DNA of 64,000 nucleotides from Takakia lepidozioides (Eukaryota; Streptophyta; Takakiopsida; Takakiales; Takakiaceae), in NCBI GenBank assembly GCA_030704615.1, contig CM060733.1, positions 68,448,001 to 68,512,000 of the forward strand, in the 5' to 3' direction. The notes under the pieces are model-generated. The model saw only the letters and a list, made by a program, of their open reading frames with translations, did not search any database and had not been told where the DNA came from. Both the position numbers and the translations under genes were made by a program. Positions 53,840 through 64,000 of the stretch are shown here, one piece after another; within the stretch, counting starts at the first letter, position 1, and each line of letters begins with the position of its first letter.

Positions 53840-55843
53840 CAACACAAGAAATCGACAAATTCATTTTGTTGGACACATTTAACATTATTTCATGTTTTAA
53901 ATCTTGGGATGAGAGACCACCTCAAACATCCTTCTGGATATTATCATTAAAGATTGAATAATGTTCCATTCTTTGGACTTGCTTCAACCAAACCAAACAA
54001 ATATCTTTCAAGAAATATGCAAAGCCTTATTAACCACATACCAAACTTTCCAGACCTCTACACAGCCGCTACCTATAGATTCTTACCTTTTCAAATTCCT
54101 CCCCACCTCCAGGTTCATCACCATTACCTACATGTTGAACTAACACTGCGGCATGGCCTGAAACAGCTCTTCTCTTTTCTCAAGTAACTTATCAAAGATT
54201 ATCCATTTCAAACAACACCAGCTCACCTGAACCGTTCGTCTATGCAGATTAGGTTTGTCCAACAGCACTTTGTGGACCTTATTTAGTCATTTCTTAACAT
54301 GGCTTCAAGAAGATTAAGAGACCATGCATATTTGTGCATCAACTGATCTGAGGGCTGGACTAGAAGCTGACAATGCACTGTAACATTCCCTCACACTGGG
54401 TCCTTCCACAAGATGTGCAGCACAGGGAAACATGATGAACCATTAATATTTTCCAAAAAACAATAAAATACAAAAAGTCACAGAGCTGAGAAGACCCTAG
54501 AAACAACCAGAAAGACATGGCTATGATTGCTGTGAAATCAAGCACACTTGAGCTATTTGGCAGTCCTGGTTAATTAGAGTGGGGAAATTTACTATCCAAC
54601 CCTGAACAGATATGACCACTGTAAATGGCAACAAAACCACACAGGGAAGTTCAACTCAATTGAACAATGGAATGGATCAGCCTGAGGATGGCCCTAGGTG
54701 AAAGGCTTAGACCTAGAGTGGACACAAAGGAAGCCATCACCCAGAAGACACCCCCCAATGGAACAATCCACTCCGGACAGGGCTAGGCCCTCACTAGAAC
54801 GGCTGCTCAGTACCCTCTGTCAAGACTACATTTAACATCCATTTTGATATCACATTTTCCCATTTAGCATAATCCATGTAATTCACAAGGGACACTCCAA
54901 ATAGGATATCCACCTGATTTATGAGAAATCCTTAACAGGGAATTATGCTAAGGACTGTCTAGAATAAAGGAACAACTGTATGGGATACATGCAGGCCTGA
55001 CCAGCAGTATTATCAAGCTCTTATCATCTGAAATGGTCAATAGAATCATCGAGAGGTTGAGACCTGTTTAATTCAAAGATTCAGGCACCAATTCCCAACA
55101 TCAGTTCTCATTACCAGGACTTTTGGCATCACAGACCACTTGTCTCAATCATTGACAGTCTTACCATCCACACAGTCACTAAATCTGCTGGATGTTAAAA
55201 TCCTTTCATTTGCTTTCCTTACCCTTGACTTACTTTACTATGCCAAGTGAATGAAATACAAGGCCAACAAAATACGGAAGGAGTATATATCTGCCGAGGT
55301 TACGGCTCTAGTGTAAATGATTGAAGAGATTCTGCTTAAACTTACACAACCTATGACAGAAAATCTATTCCTCATCTCAAAATCAAAGAGGTAATATAGA
55401 AATCCATCTGTAGCATGTCCTTGACTAGCAGATTTACAGGGTATACATCCAGACATGATACAATTCACAAGAATCCCAACGCCAGTTAATGTATAAAAAC
55501 ACATACAATGGAGGGAGTAATACCTCTCTCTCCTGCAGATGACCTCCAAACCGATAGAAACGGAACAGAGGGGAGGACGCCATTATAAACAAAGGAGAAC
55601 TGCATTGAGAGAAACTGGTCACGATCCAATGATTGTCAGAATTACGAAGTAACCATGTTTACAATTTGTTTCCAAAAGCCAAATTTGTCTAAAAAATATC
55701 CTTTGCTTTGATTTGCTTCAGAAGACCACTGTCAAGGAGGACCAAGGCAAATCTACTTTCCCACAACCTAGCCTATCTGTTCCTTACCCAGTGAGGGATG
55801 AACGGATGATAAAAGAGAGGAAGAGACGAGCCACCTTTGAGTG
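53840..55843. other. No gene recognised
   Basis: Short frames only, none with a known motif. The sequence looks like ordinary AT-moderate intergenic or intronic DNA. Confidence 0.45.
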
Positions 55844-56182
55844 TTATCTGCTTTGAATGGTCTCTCCCGCATAGATAGACACAAAGGAGTCAGTGGCCCC
55901 TGCTGCCAATAGGATGCTGTAGGGGTGGAAATGCAGCGCGCTGATGGGGCCAATCCTTTGGGCCAAAAAACTGTTGTGATAACGAACCATGCTCAGCTGC
56001 TCTCCACTCATACTGAAGGTCTTGATGAACTGCTTCCCTGAACCCGTCGCAACAACAGGAGCATGTCGGTGCACAGCTATTGAGGTCAAGTGGCCCTTGT
56101 GGGCATCCACCTCCAAGTACGGTGCTGAAGTATTTCTAATGTCTAGGAACTTTAGGTCTCCAACCGGGGATGCTGATACCAT
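55844..56182 (-). CDS. RAPTOR: RAPTOR C-terminal WD40 exon
   Basis: After an acceptor (CATCTGCGAG on the plus strand, so ...CTCGCAG|ATGG on the minus) the exon encodes about 112 residues to TAA 55,844-55,846. Distinct blocks are 'GDLKFLDIRN', 'IAVHRHAPVVATGSGKQFIK', IGPISALHFHPYSILLAAGA and 'SIYAG'. These match the last WD40 blades of plant RAPTOR, the TOR complex 1 scaffold that presents substrates to the kinase. The usual C-terminal end after 'SIYA' is present. Upstream exons were not recognised in the next ~6 kb before the CIP7-like gene, so this may be the end of a gene with long introns, or an isolated fragment. Confidence 0.75.
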   Translation of the reverse strand: MVSASPVGDLKFLDIRNTSAPYLEVDAHKGHLTSIAVHRHAPVVATGSGKQFIKTFSMSGEQLSMVRYHNSFLAQRIGPISALHFHPYSILLAAGATDSFVSIYAGETIQSR

Positions 56183-59100
56183 CTGCGAGAGCATTATCTC
56201 CCTTCCCTCAGAACGATGTTTCAAGTTGTTCACAATTAAACTTCCCTCTATTATGTAACTACAGGCCACTTGTCTATTTCAAAGATGAAAATGGAATATT
56301 GAGTTTATTCTTGTTCAAAAGCTTAGTTGAAAGTGCTCAAATGCAACAACGCCATTTCACACCTTAGATCCAAACTGCTGCTAATGCACAAAATTGCTTG
56401 GTTCAAGGCCCGAGAAAAGCTGTCAGATTAGCCAAACCAACACAAAGAAACTTTGTAGTCCAAACATTCTTTGTCACAAAAATGGTCAATGAATGACATA
56501 GTTGTTTTACTCCAGCAACCAAGAGATCTTAGCTGATATGCACTGGGGCAATACTGGGACAAACATTTGCTATCATATTACCTACTGATTCAATGCAACA
56601 CGAGAGAGAGCGAGAGAAGAAGCAATTAAAAGACAACAATCGCCATAGCCATGTGGCCATAGCCCCCGTGCCCAGATTGGGAGGAATACAAGAGAATTTA
56701 CTCATAAAACGTTGTTTGCCGTAGCCTTGTGGCCATTGACCCCGCGCCCAGTTTGAGCGGAACTCAAAGGGACAGAAACTACCTTTGTCAGAGGCTGACG
56801 CCGGTAGTATGACTTACCTCGGAACAGACAATTGATCCGAGTTGATATCCTCTAGAAATCCCATCACACAAGCATCAATCTGCTGTGTATGATGCATATA
56901 TTAGTACAATTTTCTTTTCAGATCGTTTTTTATCATAAGACAAGCGGTTTCAGCATTGTACTGCCAAAAACAGGGTAGTTTGTTAGTTATCTGGAAATCG
57001 TTGGTAAAGCACGTAGGAAATTAGACAGTGTCTGCGACGACCATGGAGAGGAGCTCTGGCGGACTCCGGACATATATGGCGACCAATGGGGAACACTCGT
57101 CCCGAGTGTAAGAGAATCCAAAATCTCTGGTTTGTAAAATCCCCCTACTAGGGTATCCCTGATATCCCTTGGAGTCAACGACTCACTTGAGTGACCTAAA
57201 AAAGATGAAGAATAATTTCCCTTAGGCTCTTCCTCTTCGGAGAGAGTTCAAGTCTTCCGGGAGAGATGAGGGAAAATAAAAGCAAAAGTCAATAAAGGTT
57301 TCAAAACCACCCAACCCGCCCTCTTCGGAGACAGTTGGAGTTCCCAGATAAAAAATACTTCAAAACCGCCATTCTCCCCCACCAGACTGGGTTTGAATCC
57401 CTTAGATGATGTAAGAGAGATATGCGCGGTTCAAATTGATGATTCTAGCCTTGGAAGGACTTTGGTTCTACATTATTTTGACATGGCTTGCAGGGACCTC
57501 TCCTGGATTTGCAAAGCTCATTGTAAATCGCTCAATGTGAACTATGACCTCGACTCGAATCCGGAAGGGTCAAATGCTCTTAAATATGATGCTTATGGGA
57601 GTCATAATCAGTGGCTCCCGTGTCAACATAAAAGATTGGATACCCGAGGACCCCACCCATGAAATAGACGCACCATTTCTAACCTAAGATCCTAACTACC
57701 TTCATGGCTCGCAGGGACCTCTCATGGATTTTGCAGAGCTCATGATGAAATTCTTGACCTTGGAAACGATTGGATTTTTTTTTTGCATCTCAAAGGATCA
57801 TACTCTGGAACATGTATCATTCATTCCTAACTACTGAACAGAGGTCAAAGGCCCTTTTGGGTTTTCCTACGCGGGACGCCCTTCACTCATGTGAGGGGAG
57901 CAACAACCACTGCTCTACAACTCACATTTTACCCCTTCACTGCTTCTGACTTTTCTCTCTCTACGAGGAATGCTGCGGCGGGGTAAGGTGGAAATGACAA
58001 GGGGTTTAAGGTTAGAATCCTCGTGCGGGAAATCGCAATGCTCCATGCAGGGAGCATCAGTATACTGCAGAATACTTGATACAGCAAGCATTTACTTTTT
58101 TTCGAGATATGCTTGAGCAGACACAGATATATTCTGTGCTAAAAGACAAATGATGATCGACAATGTGCATTGAACAAGAGTGCATATATTAGCCATCCCA
58201 TTGTTCTCATTCCTGCACCCGTGGTTCTTCACTTGGTGAAGAAAGAAAAGAAACTCACAACACGTGATTAGTAACGAAGATATACGAAGTCTTCTACTTG
58301 GCAATTGGATGATCATAGCTTTCATAGCTTATGCCATATCAAACAAATTCTAATTCTACAACGTGGGTTAGATTACTGCATTTTATGTGTCCCGCATCCC
58401 AAGGTCTATCCTTGTGGATTCCAATAACTACCCAAAACTTCACACTGGAAAACAAATCACCTCTTTAATGCAACTGCGTTGCCCCGCATCCCAAGATCTA
58501 TCCTTGGAACTCCAAGAAATGGTGTTCAATAACCGGAGATGAGTAGCGTGAGAAAGTCCCTAGGGATAGTGTTGTGAGCATATGCTTGAGTTAGTTTGGC
58601 AAGGGCTCGCGCGGCTTCTTGGTAGGAGTATCCTTGAGGTATCGATCTAAGAGCCAGTAGATTTCAGTAGCGAAATCTTGTCTGGGTAGAAGTAATTGGT
58701 AAATATGTGGGTTAGAGTATCTATTTCATAGCCAAGTTAGCCTGTCATTGGTGATTAGGCCAATGAAGTGGCCTAGTGAGGGCAAAGATATTAGACATAT
58801 GTGGACCTTTACAGATTATGGGAGAATCATGTGCAATATCTTTATTAGGGTTACATTATGTGGAGCTGACTTAAATATGAGGTGAAATTAACGGGTTGTG
58901 TATATGGCGGGCATCTATGAGTTGTGTCTGGGAGACGTGTTGCTGATGAATGTGTGTCAGGTAATTAATGTTGGTCCGTTTGTGGAACGCAGTGAGGAGG
59001 ACAAGGTTGTAGGTAGGGTCGCAGTCGTCATGTGACCCAAAGAGGTCGTCCTCGATTTGCTTGTTGTCTTCTGAGGGGAAGCCAGCCCATTTGCAATGGT

Positions 59101-60513
59101 AGTACATATCTACACATGTAGCACCAAATGTGTCTGTTGATGTCTGAGTTCTGATTCAAGAGTCGCATTCAAGAGTGCATGAGGATGGGGGGTGCAGAAT
59201 AGAGTACAAAAGGTGGCTAAGATATCAGCAAGTTTTGGCAATAGCTCTGGAGTGTTTAAGAGTGAATTCGCAGGGGTTAAGAGTCGGTTGCCAGTGGCTG
59301 TGTAAGCTGGGTGAGGTTCGTGATGTGTCATCCTTTAAAGTAGTTGATGATGGGCATCAAACATTATTATAACAGTCATCATTCCAGGCATCTCTAAGTT
59401 TTTTTTCTCACCTTCGAAAAAAGGTAAAAGCAGCAACGTGAAGTGGCTTTTAATTACGTCGGCTATGGCCGAAGTTTTTTCTTTGTGTCCCTCTTTCAAC
59501 ACATATATATTTAGCATCCATAATCACCAAGGCAATAAATAGGTCAATATACTCAATATAACATCAGTCAAGATACACATAATATGTGTGTATATCAATG
59601 TATACGGTATACCAAAAAAAAAAAAACTTACAAATGAGATTTCATGTGTACCTATATGTAATTAATCTTATAGAAAGCAACATAGACAACCACTGTTGGT
59701 AAAACAATGTATTTTCATTCAACCTATGAATTATCATGCGATTTCTCTTTTGCATATGGAGAGTCATCATTTATATTTTTAGGTCACCGTAAGACAAAGA
59801 GACAAAGAGAAAGCACTTTGGCATAAGTAAGAGCCACTTCGCCTTGCAGCTAGTGTCTCCTTGCAGGGGTGGGCCCTATGAAGAAAGTGGGGTATCCAAT
59901 GTATGTAGGGTACCAAGGGTGGATATGTCACCATAAAATAGTTTTCTATCTGACCATACCAAATTATTATAGTATACAATAGTATACAAATCTTAGTATA
60001 CAAATCTTACGGAGGTATCATCTAGAAGTAGAAACTATGTTTGTGGGTCTATCAAAGGCATGTCACACTCTTATCAATCAATATTCTTACAGAGGTATCA
60101 TCTTGAAAATGAATCAATGTTTGTTTCCCCTCTCTCGGAGGTATATCAAATTCATATCCATTCACTCTCCAATAGAGTACCATATCATACAATTTGCTCG
60201 ATTATACATAACGTTTCGAATCATGCCCCATTAGAAGTGATTTGACAACGTCAAGAAATAGGATGGTAGGCATAGGCGGTCTCAATTTTTTTTCTCATGT
60301 TATATATTAGTGTGTCATTGAACCGCTCACTTTTATTTCTTCAATAACAGCCGCCCGGGCTGACTGTACGGTTCTATCTTTTTAGTTTTTATTTTATGTA
60401 TCAAGATTAAATAGATCAGACAAAATAAAGAAAACAAAATGACAGAAGTTAAATTAAAAATAAAATAAAATATTCAGTAAAACAATAAAATCCAGGATGA
60501 CCGTTGTGACCAG
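56183..60513. other. Mostly unassigned; possible small exon at 56.8 kb
   Basis: On the minus strand 56,818-56,879 is flanked by an acceptor (ATACACAGCAG) and a donor (GAG|GTAAGTC) and reads IDACVMGFLEDINSDQLSVP. It could be an upstream exon of the gene ending at 55,844, but I cannot match it. A diverged duplication of about 60 bp is present near 56,640 and 56,715 (both with TGTGGCCAT). Minus frames at 58,871-59,331 are protein-like but unrecognised. No other feature is supported. Confidence 0.35.
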
Positions 60514-60900
60514 TGTTGGACTGGTATCATGGTTTTTTGATACCACTAGGGAAAGGGTATTGGGGTAGAGTCGAATTATTCAAACGAGTTGTTCTTAACA
60601 AGTAGGTTGTTAACAAGTATGAAAGCATATTTGGAAGATGCTTTAAAGAGAAGCATATTTGGGAAGATGCTTCAGTTGAAGCATCTTTTTGCACATCACG
60701 TTGATGTAGTGAAGGGTGTAGATGTGGTCAAATGGTACACACTTAATGAATACTTTTTGACCACATCTACAACCCTAACAACTCGTTGTGAAGAACATTG
60801 CGTTCATGTTGTTAGGGTTGTGACAGGGTTTGTTATGGGTGTGACAGGGACAGGGTTTGTGGTCAAAAAGTATTCCATACACCCCCACTCAAATGGATTC
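60514..60900. mobile_element. hAT-like left end followed by nested hairpins
   Basis: CAGTGTTGGACTGGTATCAT at 60,514 matches, in reverse, the truncated right end at 53,049. Downstream lie perfect inverted repeats: AAGATGCTTC/GAAGCATCTT (60,664-60,687), GTAGATGTGGTCAAA/TTTGACCACATCTAC (60,718-60,770), GAATACTTTTTGACCACA (60,748-60,765) with its complement at 60,858-60,875, and CAACCCTAACAAC (60,770-60,782) with its complement at 60,808-60,820. The right end is not found. Confidence 0.5.
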
Positions 60901-60918
60901 TAGAGACTTAGCTAGTTA

Positions 60919-61230
60919 TCAACCCAGACTGCAGAAGCGTACTCCAAGGCAGGTATAATAACACGGCAAACCATGGTGTTTTTTTACTTCAGAGTTGATC
61001 CCTCTGCAGTGGAAAAATTTAGTGAGACCCAGTGCTTTGCACTTGCCAGATTGAACGACTTTTTGAATATGGGCATCCCAATTACAATTGGAGGAAAACT
61101 CAACACCAAGGTATGGGTAGGAAGGGAAGACAGAGAACCTTGAGTAGTCCAGGACCTTCTGGCTGACAAGGGAAGCAGGGGATGTGGAGTGGGGGATTCC
61201 TTGGAGGACAATGCCACGCACATTTATGAC
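60919..61230 (-). pseudogene. LINE reverse-transcriptase fragment
   Basis: The minus frame encodes 'YPYLGVEFSSNCNWDAHIQK', then VVQSGKCKALGLTKFF and a degenerate tail. The 'YLG+.F..+..W..H+..+...G+.+...L' pattern is the thumb region that follows the palm in non-LTR reverse transcriptases. Only about 100 codons remain, and the last part is poorly kept. Confidence 0.6.
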
Positions 61231-62098
61231 CACATCGCAGAATTGTAACATCAGGTACCCCATGGAGCTTCTAGCAACCTTAGACTACCAAGTAGCCAGA
61301 CTGACCATCACCTCCTGTATTACCTACAACTTTCTAGCTGAACTTCACTCAACTACATGCAGAATTTCCCCAAGAACCGACAGTCTCAGAACAGCCACAA
61401 TCATGACTCTGCATACAGTGAAACAACCAGTCAATAGGTGACCTACTGAAACATTACAATATATTACCTTCTAATACAGGATTCCACCAGCAACTTAGAT
61501 TGATGAATGCTAATAAATCATATCCCAATCCATAGAATAAGGATATTGCAGGCTGCCCACAAACTTGGTTATAATGCAGACCTGCCTTTCTATGACGCAA
61601 GCGCAGAGTACACTCTTCACCAAAAACATCAAAATATGCTGAAGAGAACAAAAGAGAACAATGTTGATACATTGAAGAGCTCTGCACATCTGAGCTTGAT
61701 ATCAATGCACAAGTTTCCTCCTCAAAGAAAGCAAGAATGTTTCGGGAATGTCTTCATAGCAGAGCCTGTGATGCCTGTGTCCACGTGATCTTTCCAGCTG
61801 CTCATAAATTCCTTTTTCCAAAATTAAGGTTGTTAAATCAAGAACACTTCCCTGCCACACTCAGGAGCGAGATTTTGAATCGCTGTTTTTGCTCCGAAAT
61901 GATGATAATGAGAAAAAGGAACGGGGTGCTGCAATCAAAGAAAATACCGACCAGTAAGAAGGGAGTATGCAGTTAACGCACACTCACTGCATATAGCCAA
62001 GTTGATGTCATGTAAAACACTACCTAATTGACTGCACAAAACTACACATCTGGACAGGGACACAAACACCAAACCACACCACACAAAGCAGAGCAGAG
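61231..62098. other. Spacer downstream of CIP7-like gene
   Basis: No gene recognised. It would contain the 3' untranslated region of the CIP7-like transcript on the minus strand. Confidence 0.4.
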
Positions 62099-62205
62099 CT
62101 ACACAGTGATGACCTTACTTTTCAGCAAGGTGCCTCCAGCCAAATGGTCTTCCCGTAGCTTGAAGTTAGCAGGTGGAGTGGGGATCGAGCTTCTGACAGA
62201 TTGGT
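62099..62205 (-). CDS. CIP7-like gene, last exon
   Basis: After the acceptor GGTTGCTGCAG the exon encodes QSVRSSIPTPPANFKLREDH and LAGGTLLKSKVITV, ending in TAG 62,099-62,101. The block 'S.IP.PPANFKLREDH' is the hallmark end of plant COP1-interacting protein 7 and relatives. It joins in frame (phase 1) to the exon at 62,417. Confidence 0.82.
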
Positions 62206-62416
62206 CTGCAGCAACCCCAAATGGTGAAGTTACACAGATGCACCCAGAGTCTGTCAAGTGAAAGTTTACATCATGCCATATGGAACCCATCAATGAACCT
62301 TGACATTTGAGACCCATCTCACACTTGAACTAAGCTTTCTGACTCTACGTCTATCTGAGCCCAAAGGAGCATGCAAGAAGGGAGTATGCATCATAGGTGC
62401 ATTGACATTGACATAC

Positions 62417-64000
62417 TGATGTGGATTTTGTCGTCAAGGTTGACAGCCTTGGAGGAAGCTCCTTGACTTCCAGCAGTGCTCTTGGAACTAAAGCTTTTGA
62501 TAGGTACTCGAGGCCCACTGTTTTTGGCACTTTTCTCCATCTGTCTGGTCAAATCCTCTGACCGAAATCCCAATTCACTTGATACATCGGCATCATCATC
62601 ACCCTCAGATGCAGTTGATGCTGAATGCCAGTCAGTTATATGTGAACCGGAAGTACGACTCTTTCGACCAAACTTCAACAGTCTCTTCAGGCCCTTGGGA
62701 GATTCCTTGCTATTGACTGGAACAGCAGCCTTCTGGGAGTTGGTCCAGATCTTGTGGAGGCGACCTGTGGGGGTATATGTGGCCTCCGGAGATAGTGAGT
62801 GCTGAAGTTGTGGAAAAGTCTGGGAGGCAGGGCTAGGAGAAGGAGAGGCTGATGCCAAGAAAATAGGAGCCTCACAGATGGCTAAGAAATCTGACTCTGT
62901 CTGAAATGACGCCTCATCTGAGATAGCTTGAGCTGGTGATGGTGATGCGATTGCCTGGGGTGCAATGTAGGCATCAATGGGAGAAGATGTAGGTGAAGAG
63001 GCAACCAAAGGGGTCTGTTCTGCTTCAGAGTGTTGGATGAGAGAAGTAGATATGGGAACTCCTACAGCACCAGGAGAGGTATACGATAATGACATATCAT
63101 GTGGTGCGTTGGATAATGAAAGGTTTGGTGCTGGCAAAATGATATTACTGACTTGGACATGAGAGGCAACAGAGTCAACATGCTGGTTACCTGGCGCAAG
63201 AGAAACTTCCTCCATTTCAGTGCACTGAACTTCCTTCATTGCATCCTCAGTTTCCTCTGCTCCAGCAATGACGACATCCTGAGAAGCAGTATCAGAGACA
63301 CCAATAGGGAAAGAGCCTAATGAGGCAGCTGCACGGATGGGCACCAAGCCAGGTCCACTTCCTGCTCTCTCATCTGCCTCATCTGCTGCCAAATCGATGG
63401 AGAGATCATCGGTCAGTTTGAGTGCTGCAAGATGAGGGCTCTCCAAGTTGCTCTGCACTGGAAATGACATTGTGGCAATGGTGTCATCCAGAAACTTATT
63501 TACAGGGTCAGGTGCATAGGCTGCTTTTACCTTACGGGCACCTGGGCCAGCACCAGGCCCAATCCCTTTCCCTTTGCGGAGAAAGGGTTTTGCATCTAGT
63601 GTGACCGTGGCAGTGACAGAAGCACGCTTACCAGGCTTACTTAGCACACTTTGGTCCACCAGACCCTTTGAGACTTTGAGAGATGCAAATACTGGAGCCT
63701 CCTGAGAAGGTTCATTCACCGGCGTAATACTCTTCCTTATTCCTGTACCTCGGTGCTTCTTGTCTTCGATGGCGGAAGCTCTTGCAGTTGGCCGACTCCC
63801 ATTGACCTCAAGGGGAGCAGTTGAGGCACGCACAGCAGAAGTGTTGGATTTATTAAGAGTGCTGGCTCGGTCGTGAAAAGTGGTAGTACGCACCACTGAA
63901 GGTTTTGTATTCTCCTTCCTGAGCTCTGCAAGGGAAGGGACAGAGCGACTTAAGGGATTCTCAGGGGTGCTGGGCTGAGTTAACATCTGAGGTCGCCGTT
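62417..64000 (-). CDS. CIP7-like protein, large penultimate exon (partial)
   Basis: The frame is open from the window edge, so the 5' part of the gene lies outside; an acceptor-like GACCTCAG precedes the ATG at 63,986. Key features: SRSVPSLAELRKENTKPS near the start of the visible part, a basic KGKGIGPGAGPGARKVKAAY segment, a long Ser/Ala/Pro-rich disordered middle, and 'LKRLLKFGRKSR' followed by DWHSASTASEGDDDADV and SEDL. These match plant CIP7-like proteins, which are linked to light signalling through COP1. The exon ends at the donor ATCA|GTATGTC (62,417/62,416). The frame is uninterrupted over about 525 codons, so this is most likely a working host gene. Confidence 0.82.

Overview
The window reads as nuclear DNA of a land plant with a large, transposon-filled genome. 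Four things point that way: spliceosomal introns, plant-type Ty3/gypsy chromoviruses primed by initiator tRNA-Met (PBS TGGTATCAGAGC), degenerate PLS-type PPR repeats, and exons of plant genes (a CIP7-like protein, the RAPTOR C-terminus, an oxidoreductase). The PPR style suggests a fern or lycophyte, but a charophyte cannot be excluded. No tRNA, rRNA or prokaryotic operon was seen.

Layout. 1-5000: a charged exon; a 117-bp tandem array of TGTGCGG palindromes; a LINE scrap; the 3' end of an LTR element (extra ORF, polypurine tract, 931-bp LTR); and a SET-like ORF. 5970-23890: Ty3/gypsy element A, split inside RNase H by a 12,008-bp MULE-like transposon (8754-20761) with 8-bp target duplications. 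23892 to about 30 kb: a second, right-truncated relative of that transposon. 31.1-32.3 kb: oxidoreductase exons. 33846-40284: a CACTA transposon carrying PPR fragments. 40.5-44.7 kb: a CACAGCC/GGCTGTG minisatellite and a gag-protease relic. 45293-52048: an almost complete Ty3 chromovirus (element B) inserted in a LINE. 53058-53831: a hAT-type MITE. 55.8-64 kb: a RAPTOR terminal exon, a hAT-like end with hairpins, a LINE reverse-transcriptase scrap and the 3' part of a CIP7-like gene.

The most unusual content is the MULE-like family. Besides a DDE/SWIM transposase, the 12-kb copy carries an intron-containing ORF resembling a beta-class DNA amino-methyltransferase and a divergent pair of paralogues of no recognised family. 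Between the divergent transposase and methyltransferase-like genes lie 32 short palindromes (core AAATGCGGCACCGCATTT) spaced exactly 53 bp apart, about five helical turns, with five spacer types in a recurring order. The second copy has an equivalent array with a different arm sequence (AAATTCGGCGCCGAATTT) at 95-97 bp and then 53 bp. The left edge holds a third array with TGTGCGG arms at 117 bp. I infer an architectural or regulatory DNA element specific to this transposon lineage; its function is unknown.

Insertion history from nesting: the gypsy A lineage preceded the MULE-like insertions, and LINEs preceded gypsy B. Gypsy B is recent, with only about a dozen LTR differences. Essentially all mobile-element genes here are broken.
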